From positions 33,166-88,671 of the forward strand of contig NZ_MRXX01000002.1 of the NCBI RefSeq assembly GCF_016642265.1: a stretch of DNA of 55,506 nucleotides, in the 5' to 3' direction. Source of the DNA: Streptococcus lactarius. Its GTDB lineage: Bacteria; Bacillota; Bacilli; Lactobacillales; Streptococcaceae. A program made the position numbers and the translations under genes. Shown piece by piece: positions 8,407-17,003 of the stretch. The stretch's first letter is position 1; the number at the start of each line of letters is the position of its first letter. The notes under the pieces are model-generated. The model searched no databases, was not told where the DNA came from, and was given only the letters and a program-made list of their open reading frames with translations.

Positions 8407-9405
8407 ATGAGTAGAATTTTAGATAACGAAATCATGAGCGATGAGGAAGCTGTTGAACGGACCTTACGCCCGCAATATTTACAGGAATATATTGGGCAAG
8501 ACAAGGTCAAGGACCAGCTGAAAATCTTTATTGAGGCGGCCAAGCTTCGGGATGAAGCGCTGGATCATGTCCTTCTTTTTGGTCCTCCAGGATTGGGGAA
8601 GACCACCATGGCCTTTGTCATTGCCAATGAGCTAGGCGTTAACCTCAAGCAGACTTCAGGTCCTGTCATTGAAAAAGCTGGTGACTTGGTAGCCATCCTC
8701 AATGACCTGGAGCCAGGTGATGTTCTCTTTATCGATGAGATCCACCGCTTACCTATGTCGGTTGAAGAAGTGCTTTACAGCGCTATGGAAGATTTTTATA
8801 TCGACATCATGATTGGTGCTGGTGAGAGCAGCCGCAGTGTCCATCTGGAGTTGCCTCCCTTCACCCTGATTGGGGCAACGACCCGAGCTGGGATGCTGTC
8901 CAATCCCTTGCGTGCTCGCTTTGGGATCACTGGGCACATGGAATATTACGAGCAAGATGATCTGACAGAGATCATCGAGCGGACGGCCGATATCTTTGAG
9001 ATGGAGATCACCCACGAAGCTGCTGAAGAGCTTTCTCTTCGTAGTCGTGGGACTCCTCGGATTGCCAATCGCTTGCTCAAACGGGTACGCGATTTTGCCC
9101 AGATTATGGGCGATGGCTTGATTGATGATACCATTACGGATAAAGCCCTTTCCATGCTGGATGTGGACAATGAAGGATTAGATTATATCGACCAAAAGAT
9201 TCTGCGCACCATGATCGAGATGTATGGGGGTGGACCGGTCGGACTTGGGACTCTATCGGTCAATATTGCTGAAGAACGCGAGACGGTAGAAGATATGTAT
9301 GAGCCTTACTTGATCCAAAAAGGCTTTATCATGCGGACCCGGACTGGGCGCGTGGCAACTCGCAAGGCCTATGAACACCTAGGCTATCCCTATAATGGAG
9401 ACTAG
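8407..9405 (+). CDS. ruvB: Holliday junction DNA helicase RuvB
   Basis: A 332-residue AAA+ motor that drives Holliday junction branch migration with RuvA. Walker A GPPGLGKT at residues 59-66, Walker B VLFIDE ending at 111, sensor GATTRAG near 156, arginine-rich winged-helix C-terminal domain (about 255-332, [18 protein letters not shown]). The start [10 protein letters not shown] matches known streptococcal RuvB N-termini; a longer in-frame reading from a GTG at 8254 would add a non-conserved hydrophobic leader and is rejected. No ribosome site precedes this ATG. Confidence 0.96.
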   Translation: MSRILDNEIMSDEEAVERTLRPQYLQEYIGQDKVKDQLKIFIEAAKLRDEALDHVLLFGPPGLGKTTMAFVIANELGVNLKQTSGPVIEKAGDLVAILNDLEPGDVLFIDEIHRLPMSVEEVLYSAMEDFYIDIMIGAGESSRSVHLELPPFTLIGATTRAGMLSNPLRARFGITGHMEYYEQDDLTEIIERTADIFEMEITHEAAEELSLRSRGTPRIANRLLKRVRDFAQIMGDGLIDDTITDKALSMLDVDNEGLDYIDQKILRTMIEMYGGGPVGLGTLSVNIAEERETVEDMYEPYLIQKGFIMRTRTGRVATRKAYEHLGYPYNGD

Positions 9406-9411
9406 CAAAAG

Positions 9412-9978
9412 ATGATGACAGAAGAAACGATAGTAGAACAAATCCAAGCGGATCCGGAGATGATGGCGGTCTTGGCCATTATTCGAGATCTCAACTTGGC
9501 AGATGCTTGGCTGGCAGCGGGCGCAGTGCGCAATTTCATCTGGAACCTGCTCTCTGGAAGACCAGGGTTTGATGCGACAACCGATATGGACCTGGTCTTT
9601 TATGATCCTGCGATTAGCTATGAGGAGACGCAGCAGATTGAGCAGGAGCTGAAGAAAAAGTTTCCCCAGTACGCTTGGGAAGTCAAAAATCAAGTCTACA
9701 TGCATCAACATAGCCCAGGGACAGCTCCCTACACGAGTGCTTGTGATGCAGTTTCCAAATACCCCGAACAGTGTACGGCTCTTGCGGTTCGCCTAAGGAA
9801 AGATGGTCAGTTGGAACTTTTTCTCCCCTATGGAACCAGGGACATCGAAGACTTCATCGTTCAGCCGACACCACATTTTTTAGCCAGCCCAGAGCGTTTG
9901 GCGGTTTATACGGAACGCATGAAAAAGAAAAATTGGCAGAGGAAATGGTCTCAATTAGAGGTTCGTTTTCCAAAATAG
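9412..9978 (+). CDS. Nucleotidyltransferase-like protein (DUF925/NTP_transf_6 type)
   Basis: A 188-residue protein starting six bases after ruvB. Visible features are AAGAVRNFIWN (residues about 40-50) and TDMDLVFYDP with paired acidic residues (about 62-71), as in nucleotidyltransferase-fold proteins of the DUF925 family. Substrate unknown. The start could be either of two adjacent ATGs (9412 or 9415). A terminator follows immediately, so it closes the ruvB transcript. Confidence 0.7.
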   Translation: MMTEETIVEQIQADPEMMAVLAIIRDLNLADAWLAAGAVRNFIWNLLSGRPGFDATTDMDLVFYDPAISYEETQQIEQELKKKFPQYAWEVKNQVYMHQHSPGTAPYTSACDAVSKYPEQCTALAVRLRKDGQLELFLPYGTRDIEDFIVQPTPHFLASPERLAVYTERMKKKNWQRKWSQLEVRFPK

Positions 9979-9980
9979 AG

Positions 9981-10018
9981 AAAAAGATCAGATTGGAGCA
10001 GAACATCTGATTTTTCTT
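9981..10018 (+). terminator. Terminator after the ruvB transcript
   Basis: Perfect 7-bp stem ATCAGAT / ATCTGAT extended by A-T pairs, loop about 12 nt, followed by TTTTTCTTT. Confidence 0.8.
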
Positions 10019-10149
10019 TAAAATGATAGGGCGCCTTTGTCATCTTTCTGTCATATTTTTGTTATAATAGTCATAGTGTGCGAGTTTCCCTTGGGAAAGC
10101 GCAAAGGTCTTGCAGGGTTGAAAATTCAAACAAGGAGTTGGGTGTTGCC

Positions 10150-10590
10150 ATGAAACAAATCGTTTTTGTCTGCTTAGGAAATATTTGTCGAAGTCCCATG
10201 GCAGAGTTTGTCATGAAGAACTTAACCGATCAGTATCAGATTGAAAGTCGAGCAACTTCCAACTGGGAACATGGCAATCCGATCCATCAGGGAACCCAGA
10301 AAATCTTTCAGAAACACCAGGTTTCTTATGATCTAACCAAGACTTCCTTACAGATCAAGGATAAGGATTTTTATGACTTTGATCTGATCCTTGGGATGGA
10401 TGAAAATAATGTGGCAGATCTCAAGCAAATGGCTCCTGCAGGAACCGAACACAAGATCCATTTGTTTGCAAGTGAAAGTGTCCCAGACCCTTGGTATACG
10501 GGTGATTTTGATGATACCTACCGCAGGGTTTTGGCTGGATGCGAGGCCTGGTTGGACCAGCTAGCAAGGACCGAAGAGTTTGATCGTTGA
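10150..10590 (+). CDS. Low-molecular-weight protein tyrosine phosphatase
   Basis: A 146-residue cytosolic phosphatase. The P-loop is at the N-terminus (VCLGNICRSPMAE: C(X)5R-S with the catalytic Cys about residue 8), and the general-acid aspartate is in VPDPWYTGDFDDTY (about residues 119-132). The ATG at 10150 has GGAG twelve bases upstream and gives the normal family length; an upstream in-frame start at 10078 lies in the leader. A TATAAT at 10063-10068 is the likely -10. Substrates in streptococci include tyrosine kinases of envelope regulation (family knowledge). Confidence 0.9.
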   Translation: MKQIVFVCLGNICRSPMAEFVMKNLTDQYQIESRATSNWEHGNPIHQGTQKIFQKHQVSYDLTKTSLQIKDKDFYDFDLILGMDENNVADLKQMAPAGTEHKIHLFASESVPDPWYTGDFDDTYRRVLAGCEAWLDQLARTEEFDR

Positions 10591-10603
10591 GAGAATACAG
10601 AAT

Positions 10604-11008
10604 ATGAAAGAATTTTATGAGACCTATAAGGTCTATCTGACAAGAAAAAATTTAGAAATCGTCGCCTTGGTCGTCATCATCCTATCGGCCTTGATGGTCT
10701 TCGTTTCGGCCATTCCAGGTCAAGGTGTTTTAACCTTGGATAAGGGAGCAATCCGCTATGACGGGACTTTAGTTCGTGGGAAGATGAACGGCAAAGGAAC
10801 TGTCACCTTCAAAAATGGGGATACTTATACAGGCAACTTTGTTAATGGTGCTTTCAGTGGTCAGGGCAAGTTCAAGGCCAAGGCTGGGTGGACCTATGAA
10901 GGCCACTTTGTCAATGGGCAGCCAGAAGGCAAAGGGACGTTGACAACAGAAGCCAATGTCGTTTACAAAGGAACATTCAAGCAGGGGATTTATCAAAATG
11001 CGCATTAA
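10604..11008 (+). CDS. Membrane-anchored MORN-repeat protein
   Basis: 134 residues: one membrane helix (about 18-40), then four MORN-type repeats (patterns YDGTLVRGKMNGKGTVTFKNG, YTGNFVNGAFSGQGKF, YEGHFVNGQPEGKGT, YKGTFKQG). The repeat domain should face outside or sit at the membrane surface. I use the ATG at 10604; a TTG at 10580 overlaps the phosphatase stop. The 3' end overlaps the acyltransferase start by 11 bases, so the two are probably coupled. MORN proteins are scaffolds or lipid binders; its job here is unknown. Confidence 0.78.
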   Translation: MKEFYETYKVYLTRKNLEIVALVVIILSALMVFVSAIPGQGVLTLDKGAIRYDGTLVRGKMNGKGTVTFKNGDTYTGNFVNGAFSGQGKFKAKAGWTYEGHFVNGQPEGKGTLTTEANVVYKGTFKQGIYQNAH

Positions 11009-12800
11009 ATGGTTTTCACTGGTCCGTGTCACAGGACTCTTACTAGTATTGCTTTACCATTTCTTCCAGAAAGCCTTTCCTGGAGGCTTTATCGGGGTGG
11101 ATATTTTCTTCACTTTTTCAGGATTTTTGATCACAGCCCTCTTGATCGATGAATTTGTGCGCAAACAAGAGATTGACTATCTAGCCTTTTTGAAACGCCG
11201 TTTCTATCGGATTGTTCCGCCTTTGGTCTTTATGGTTTTGGTCGTGATGCCCTTTACCTTTATGGTGCAACGGGACTATGTGGCTGGAATCGGGACCCAA
11301 ATTGCGGCAGTCTTTGGCTTTGTGACCAATTTCTTTGAAATGGCAACGGGTGGTAGTTATGAAAGCAACTTCATTCCCCACCTCTTCCTTCATACCTGGA
11401 GTTTGGCTTTAGAAGTGCATTACTATGTGCTCTGGGCGCTTCTAGCATGGTTTTTGGCTAAGCGGGCAAAGACGGTTGGGGCCTATCGTGGCATGCTCTT
11501 TTTGGCCTCTAGTGGACTCTTTCTCTTTACCTTCTTGTCCATGTTTATACGAGCCTTTTTAACAGCAAACTTTTCAACAATTTACTTCTCTAGCTTCACC
11601 CACATTTTCCCCTTCTTTGTGGGATCTTGCTTAGCAACGGTGACAGGGATTTCCAATGTCAGCCCGAACTTCACTAAGCTGGTGCAATCATGGAGTATGA
11701 AAAAGACGGTATCAGTCTTGGGAGGAAGCTTTGCCTTCTTATTCGTGCTCAGTCTTTTCTTGCCGTTTGATAGCTTGTGGACCTATCTCTTTGGATTTTT
11801 AGCTGCAACCATTGCTGCCGCGGTCATGATTCTTGCAGCTCGTATTCTTCATGAAAAGACGCCAAATAAAAAAGAACCGGCTATCCTCAACTTCTTTGCG
11901 GATACTAGTTATGGTGTTTACCTCTTTCACTGGCCTTTCTTCATCATCTTCTCTCAACATTTGGGCACCATGATGGCAGCGATTGTCACCACCATCTTGT
12001 CTTTGACCTTGACAGCTCTTTCCTTCTACGTCTTAGAGCCTACGATTGCAGGAAAGGAACCACGCGTCTTTGGCATGAAGATGGATCTCAGCTTTTTGAC
12101 CAAACCGGTCTTTTATCTCATGATCCCATTGGCCTTACTGATGGTTGGGATTTCAGCTTTTGCGCCAACGGTTGGAGCCTTCGATGAGAGTCTGGTTGCC
12201 AGCGGGCTCAATCAAGCTAATAATAAAATGCAGGTCACACGGACCCAGGTGGACAATGCGACGGCGACAGATTACAACGTTTCAAATGGGGTGACCATGA
12301 TCGGGGATTCGGTCAATTTGCGGGCACAAGATTATCTAATAAAAGCGATCCCTGGCATCCAGATCGATGCGGTAGTGAGCCGTCAGTTGGAAAATGGGAT
12401 GAAGGTCTTTGAAACAGATATCTCCAATAAAGTTCTCCTGAAAAACGTTGTCATTGCCCTCGGAACCAATACAGTCAGCAACTACAAACAATTGCTAGAT
12501 CAGTATGTTGAAAAGTTGCCAAAAGGTCGTCGCTTGATTTTAGTGACACCATACGATGGACGGTATGCGAGTGATCAGTCAAGTGAGTCGGTCCAAACCC
12601 GTCTCTATGAGTTGGAATTGGCTAAGAAATATGACTTTATCACCATTGCAGACTGGTATCAAGTAGCCGTGGAAAATCCAAATATTTGGGTGGGAACAGA
12701 CTCTGTACACTTTAATATGGAAACCAATGGTGGAGAGCTCTACGCTCAGACAGTCAAAGAAGCCCTTGACAAAGCTGAAAAAGGCCCTGTTAAGAAGTAG
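10998..12800 (+). CDS. OatA/Adr-type O-acetyltransferase (acyltransferase-3 plus SGNH)
   Basis: 600 residues. The N-terminal acyltransferase-3 domain has about ten membrane helices (residues 1-400). It begins RVTGLLLVLLYHFFQKAFPGGFIGVDIFF-like, with the catalytic histidine in YHFF. The extracytoplasmic SGNH domain has GDSVNLR (catalytic Ser, about residue 437) and DSVHFN (Asp/His near 570). This is the architecture of peptidoglycan O-acetyltransferase OatA (Adr in pneumococcus), which makes wall muramic acid resistant to lysozyme. Start ATG at 10998, GGGG just upstream. O-acetylation is inferred from architecture. Confidence 0.88.
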   Translation: MRIKWFSLVRVTGLLLVLLYHFFQKAFPGGFIGVDIFFTFSGFLITALLIDEFVRKQEIDYLAFLKRRFYRIVPPLVFMVLVVMPFTFMVQRDYVAGIGTQIAAVFGFVTNFFEMATGGSYESNFIPHLFLHTWSLALEVHYYVLWALLAWFLAKRAKTVGAYRGMLFLASSGLFLFTFLSMFIRAFLTANFSTIYFSSFTHIFPFFVGSCLATVTGISNVSPNFTKLVQSWSMKKTVSVLGGSFAFLFVLSLFLPFDSLWTYLFGFLAATIAAAVMILAARILHEKTPNKKEPAILNFFADTSYGVYLFHWPFFIIFSQHLGTMMAAIVTTILSLTLTALSFYVLEPTIAGKEPRVFGMKMDLSFLTKPVFYLMIPLALLMVGISAFAPTVGAFDESLVASGLNQANNKMQVTRTQVDNATATDYNVSNGVTMIGDSVNLRAQDYLIKAIPGIQIDAVVSRQLENGMKVFETDISNKVLLKNVVIALGTNTVSNYKQLLDQYVEKLPKGRRLILVTPYDGRYASDQSSESVQTRLYELELAKKYDFITIADWYQVAVENPNIWVGTDSVHFNMETNGGELYAQTVKEALDKAEKGPVKK

Positions 12801-12820
12801 TCTAGATTTTTGGAAAAAGA

Positions 12821-13046
12821 AAGACAAATTCATATTAAAAACTTTCCTTAGGTGAGTACGGACGTCAGCGAACTTCTATGAAGTTCCATGACTAATTTTT
12901 GAGCCTAAGGTCTCAAAAATTCCGAGTGCCTGAAACTGTATTGTTTCAGGCACTTTTCTCACATCGGAAAGTTTCGGTATTTTCTTGATTCATTCTTAAA
13001 ATTAGGACTCATCTTTATTTTTTACAAAAGTAGTTTGTCTACCTTC
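12821..13046. repeat. Structured dispersed repeat A, copy 1
   Basis: A 226-bp element with an inverted partner at 52724-52975. It carries three successive hairpins: GAACTTC/GAAGTTC (about 12870-12886), ATTTTTGAG/CTCAAAAAT (about 12895-12920) and GTGCCTGAAAC/GTTTCAGGCAC (12926-12953). In the partner the second stem reads ATTATTGAG/CTCAATAAT, a paired change. No gene is visible inside. Confidence 0.8.
12926..12957 (+). terminator. Terminator after the acyltransferase gene, inside repeat A
   Basis: Perfect 11-bp stem GTGCCTGAAAC / GTTTCAGGCAC with a six-base loop and a short TTTT tail. It likely ends the phosphatase-MORN-acyltransferase transcript. Confidence 0.65.
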
Positions 13047-13093
13047 TAAAGCAACTTTATACTTGTAAAAAGTTACTTTTTTTAGTAAGATAA

Positions 13094-13107
13094 AGAAAAC
13101 GCTTACA
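13094..13107 (+). promoter_or_regulatory. cre site (CcpA) upstream of adhE
   Basis: AGAAAACGCTTACA is one base off the consensus TGAAAACGCTTACA. It lies about 150 bp before the adhE -35, so carbon catabolite control is inferred. Confidence 0.65.
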
Positions 13108-13127
13108 AAAACGGAGTGAAAATCTCT

Positions 13128-13239
13128 CTTTGTGAAGAAAAAATTTTTTAACGAATTCCTTCACAAAGTGCTGACTCCAAACCCCTCTGCCAGAGTGGTT
13201 TGAAAAAAGATTCACAAAATTAGAAAAAATCTTTGTGAA
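13128..13239 (+). promoter_or_regulatory. Multiple Rex-like half sites and dyads upstream of adhE
   Basis: Four TTTGTGAA/TTCACAAA half sites occur as two inverted pairs: arms 13128-13137 and 13159-13168 (21-nt gap), and arms 13211-13218 and 13232-13239. Between them is a 25-nt dyad 13178-13202 with arms CAAACC/GGTTTG and CTCTG/CAGAG. Rex sites are TTGTGA-N6-TCACAA; these have longer gaps, so cooperative binding or DNA looping is possible but unproven. Confidence 0.5.
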
Positions 13240-13254
13240 AATTGCTTGGAAGTG

Positions 13255-13283
13255 TTTACAAAAAGCTCAAAATAGAGTAGAAT
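13255..13283 (+). promoter_or_regulatory. adhE promoter
   Basis: TTTACA at 13255-13260, 17-bp spacer, TAGAAT at 13278-13283, followed directly by the Rex box. Confidence 0.65.
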
Positions 13284-13287
13284 AATA

Positions 13288-13305
13288 TTGTGAAATAATT
13301 AACAA
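13288..13305 (+). promoter_or_regulatory. Rex operator at the adhE transcription start
   Basis: TTGTGAAATAATTAACAA, one base from the palindromic Rex consensus TTGTGAA-N4-TTCACAA. It covers the expected +1, so Rex (an NAD+/NADH sensor) would block transcription when NADH is low. Confidence 0.8.
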
Positions 13306-13388
13306 AAGAAAGACTGGGTAAAAGGTTTGAGCGTTTACTGAAAACATGAAAACAACTTTCTTTTGAACAATTCGGAGGAAACCATCAA

Positions 13389-16040
13389 ATGGCTGATAAA
13401 AAATCACTTACCCCTGAAGAAAAGAAACTCGCCGCTGAAAAGCACGTTGACGAGTTGGTCCAAAAGGGCCTTGTTGCATTAGAAGAAATGCGTAAATTGA
13501 CGCAAGAGCAAGTGGACTATATCGTTGCAAAAGCATCTGTAGCAGCTCTTGATGCTCACGGAGAATTGGCTCTTCATGCATATGAAGAAACCGGTCGTGG
13601 TGTCTTTGAAGATAAGGCAACTAAGAACTTGTTTGCCTGTGAACACGTGGTCAACAACATGCGTCATACGAAAACAGTTGGTATCATCGATGACGATGAT
13701 GTGACAGGATTGACCTTGATTGCAGAACCAGTCGGTGTGATCTGCGGGATCACTCCAACCACTAACCCAACTTCTACAGCGATCTTCAAAGCCTTGATCT
13801 CATTGAAGACTCGCAACCCAATCATCTTTGCCTTCCACCCATCTGCTCAAGAATCATCTGCTCATGCGGCTCAAATCGTACGCGATGCAGCGATCAAAGC
13901 AGGAGCACCTGAAAACTGTGTGCAATGGATTACCCAACCTTCTATGGAAGCAACCAGTGCGCTGATGAACCACGAAGGAATTGCGACTATCCTTGCGACC
14001 GGTGGGAATGCCATGGTGAAAGCTGCCTATTCTTGCGGGAAACCAGCTCTTGGGGTAGGTGCTGGAAACGTACCTGCTTATGTTGAAAAAACAGCCAACA
14101 TCCGTCAAGCAGCCCACGATATCGTCATGTCTAAGTCATTTGACAACGGAATGGTTTGTGCATCTGAACAAGCGGTCATCATCGATAAAGAAATCTACGA
14201 TGAGTTTGTAGAAGAATTCAAATCTTACCACACTTACTTTGTCAACAAAAAAGAAAAAGCCCTCCTTGAAGAGTTCTGCTTCGGTGTCAAAGCCAACAGT
14301 AAGAACTGTGCGGGTGCGAAATTGAATGCGGACATCGTTGGGAAACCAGCAGCATGGATCGCTGAACAAGCTGGCTTCTCTGTCCCAGAAGGTACCAATA
14401 TCCTTGCTGCAGAAGTGAAAGAAGTTGGTCCAAAAGAACCATTGACTCGTGAAAAATTGTCTCCAGTCATCGCTGTCTTGAAAGCAGACAGCCGTGAAGA
14501 TGGAATTGACAAAGCTCGTCAAATGGTTGAATTCAATGGTCTGGGTCACTCTGCTGCCATCCATACTGCAGATGCTGATCTGGCTAAAGAATTTGGGAAA
14601 TCAGTCAAAGCCATCCGTGTGATCTGGAACTCTCCTTCTACTTTTGGTGGTATCGGGGACGTATACAATGCCTTCTTGCCATCATTGACTCTTGGTTGTG
14701 GTTCATATGGGCACAACTCAGTCGGTGATAACGTAAGCGCAGTAAACCTCTTGAATATCAAAAAAGTCGGACGCCGGAGAAATAACATGCAATGGATGAA
14801 ACTTCCTTCGAAGACATACTTCGAACGTGGATCAATTGAATACTTACAAAAATGTCGTGATGTAGAACGTGTCATGATCGTGACAGACCATGCGATGGTA
14901 GAACTTGGTTTCTTGGATCGCATTATTGAACAATTAGACCTTCGTCGCAACAAAGTAGTTTACCAAATCTTTGCGGACGTTGAACCAGATCCAGATATCA
15001 CAACTGTTGAACGTGGTACCGATATCATGCGGACCTTCAAGCCAGATACGATCATTGCTCTTGGTGGTGGTTCTCCAATGGATGCGGCCAAAGTCATGTG
15101 GCTCTTCTATGAACAACCAGAAGTGGACTTCCACGATTTGGTTCAAAAATTCATGGATATCCGTAAACGTGCCTTCAAATTCCCATTGCTTGGTAAGAAG
15201 ACAAAATTCATCGCCATCCCAACAACATCTGGTACTGGATCAGAAGTTACTCCATTTGCCGTTATCTCTGATAAAGCCAATAACCGCAAATACCCAATCG
15301 CTGACTACTCATTGACACCAACAGTGGCGATTGTGGACCCATCTCTTGTCTTGACTGTTCCAGGATCGGTTGCAGCAGACACTGGTATGGACGTCTTGAC
15401 CCACGCGACAGAAGCTTACGTCTCTCAAATGGCTAGCGACTTTACCGATGGTCTTGCCCTTCAAGCTATTAAACTGGTCTTTGAAAACTTGGAAGAATCT
15501 GTGAAAACAGCTAACTATGATGCTCGCGAAAAGATGCACAATGCCTCTACGATCGCAGGTATGGCCTTCGCCAATGCCTTCCTCGGTATTTCTCACTCCA
15601 TGGCCCACAAGATTGGTGCGCAATTCCACACCATTCACGGACGGACCAATGCCATCTTGCTTCCATATGTGATCCGCTACAACGGTACACGCCCAGCTAA
15701 AACTGCGACATGGCCTAAGTACAACTACTACCGTGCAGATGAAAAATACCAAGATATCGCTCGTATGCTTGGACTTCCATGCTCTACACCAGAAGAAGCT
15801 GTTGAAGCATATGCTAAGGCTGTATATGAACTTGGTGAACGCTGTGGTATCCAAATGAACTTCAAGGCACAAGGAATCGATGAAAAAGAATGGAAGAAAC
15901 ATTCTCGTGAATTGGCCTTCCTTGCTTATGAAGATCAATGTTCACCAGCTAACCCACGTCTTCCAATGGTAGACCATATGCAAGAAATCATCGAAGATGC
16001 ATACTATGGTTACAAGGAACGTCCAGGACGTCGTAAATAA
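13389..16040 (+). CDS. adhE: Bifunctional acetaldehyde-CoA/alcohol dehydrogenase AdhE
   Basis: 883 residues. The N-terminal CoA-acylating aldehyde dehydrogenase domain (about 1-440) has catalytic C257 in FDNGMVCASEQ. The C-terminal iron-dependent alcohol dehydrogenase domain (about 460-883) has the NAD-binding GGGSPMDAAK and the metal-ligand region HSMAHKIGAQFHTIHGR. It converts acetyl-CoA to ethanol in two steps and regenerates NAD+ in mixed-acid fermentation. A strong GGAGG precedes the ATG. The long upstream region with cre and Rex-type sites fits redox and carbon control. Terminator directly downstream. Confidence 0.97.
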   Translation: MADKKSLTPEEKKLAAEKHVDELVQKGLVALEEMRKLTQEQVDYIVAKASVAALDAHGELALHAYEETGRGVFEDKATKNLFACEHVVNNMRHTKTVGIIDDDDVTGLTLIAEPVGVICGITPTTNPTSTAIFKALISLKTRNPIIFAFHPSAQESSAHAAQIVRDAAIKAGAPENCVQWITQPSMEATSALMNHEGIATILATGGNAMVKAAYSCGKPALGVGAGNVPAYVEKTANIRQAAHDIVMSKSFDNGMVCASEQAVIIDKEIYDEFVEEFKSYHTYFVNKKEKALLEEFCFGVKANSKNCAGAKLNADIVGKPAAWIAEQAGFSVPEGTNILAAEVKEVGPKEPLTREKLSPVIAVLKADSREDGIDKARQMVEFNGLGHSAAIHTADADLAKEFGKSVKAIRVIWNSPSTFGGIGDVYNAFLPSLTLGCGSYGHNSVGDNVSAVNLLNIKKVGRRRNNMQWMKLPSKTYFERGSIEYLQKCRDVERVMIVTDHAMVELGFLDRIIEQLDLRRNKVVYQIFADVEPDPDITTVERGTDIMRTFKPDTIIALGGGSPMDAAKVMWLFYEQPEVDFHDLVQKFMDIRKRAFKFPLLGKKTKFIAIPTTSGTGSEVTPFAVISDKANNRKYPIADYSLTPTVAIVDPSLVLTVPGSVAADTGMDVLTHATEAYVSQMASDFTDGLALQAIKLVFENLEESVKTANYDAREKMHNASTIAGMAFANAFLGISHSMAHKIGAQFHTIHGRTNAILLPYVIRYNGTRPAKTATWPKYNYYRADEKYQDIARMLGLPCSTPEEAVEAYAKAVYELGERCGIQMNFKAQGIDEKEWKKHSRELAFLAYEDQCSPANPRLPMVDHMQEIIEDAYYGYKERPGRRK

Positions 16041-16069
16041 GACGCCGACGAACAACTGATGTTTATCAG

Positions 16070-16099
16070 CCCCCTCACTTGAAAGAGTGGGGGATTTTT
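16070..16099 (+). terminator. adhE terminator
   Basis: Stem CCCTCACT / AGTGGGGG with loop TGAAAG, followed by ATTTTTT. Confidence 0.85.
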
Positions 16100-16170
16100 T
16101 GCTTTGAGTTCGCAATTCCCTTGATTTTATGATAGGGTATAAGAAAAGAACTAGAACAAAGAAGGTAAAG

Positions 16171-16788
16171 ATGAGAAAAAAGATTATAGGAATCCTTTTA
16201 GTGATCGTCGTCATTCTGGGTGTAGGGATGATCTGGCTGAAGAACCCCCATCGAACAGCCCAAGGCTTGACCCATGAAGAGGAGAGCATTTTTAAACATT
16301 CTTTCCGTCTATTGGAAGAACAAACGGCTTTGTACGTGAAGGAAAATTTCACAGGTATCAGTAAAATTGAATTTTCTCCGATTATCTTTGACGGAGGTTT
16401 GAAGTCTGGGGATCCTTTACGAGTGAATGTGGTTCCGGTTGTCTATGATCGGCATGGAAACAAAGCTTATCTAGGGCGGGATGCAAAAGGAGAGCCCATG
16501 CTCCGCTATGGCTTCCACCAGGGAGTTGAATTTGATTTTGGGATGAATCATAAAGAGGTCATTTTCTTAGATAATTCAAAAACAGGAGAAGCAATTGATG
16601 TTTCAAATGAAGAGAAACTACCAGAAGATGCAAAGGTGAAAGAGGATGAAGGAATTGATACGAGTCTAAAGGTCCTAACGGATGCTGGGCAGTTAGTTGG
16701 AGTGGATAAAAATAAAAGTGGTAGCCCAGAAGCGAAGGTTGTTTACAATTTAGAGATCCAAAAAGGGGATTATAGTAAATGGCGCTAA
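16171..16788 (+). CDS. Membrane-anchored extracellular protein of unknown function
   Basis: 205 residues: a short basic N-terminus (MRKK), one hydrophobic helix (about 5-27), then a soluble domain predicted outside the cell. No cysteine at a lipobox, so it should be an N-terminally anchored or cleaved protein. I do not recognise the family. The ATG at 16171 has AGAAGG nine bases upstream; an in-frame ATG at 16129 adds a very basic leader and lies next to the adhE terminator. Single gene; no obvious partner. Confidence 0.6.
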   Translation: MRKKIIGILLVIVVILGVGMIWLKNPHRTAQGLTHEEESIFKHSFRLLEEQTALYVKENFTGISKIEFSPIIFDGGLKSGDPLRVNVVPVVYDRHGNKAYLGRDAKGEPMLRYGFHQGVEFDFGMNHKEVIFLDNSKTGEAIDVSNEEKLPEDAKVKEDEGIDTSLKVLTDAGQLVGVDKNKSGSPEAKVVYNLEIQKGDYSKWR

Positions 16789-17003
16789 AAAAGCTGAGCT
16801 CTTCCTTTTATTTTTTAGGAACATGAGACTCAAATTCAATTTTTTTCATCAAGAGCTGTTTTTTTAACTATTTTTTGAAATTTTTATAGCATTACGAGCT
16901 AATTTATGTTACCCTATAGTGTGTGAATTTGCTTCTACTGGTGAGGCAGGGAAGTTTAGGATCTGTGGACCATAAAATGAACCAAGAAAGGAGGCTGTCT
17001 CAA

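Noticed and set aside
13408..13667. Minus-strand ORFs antisense to adhE
   Set aside because: Shadows of a strongly coding gene with no ribosome sites.
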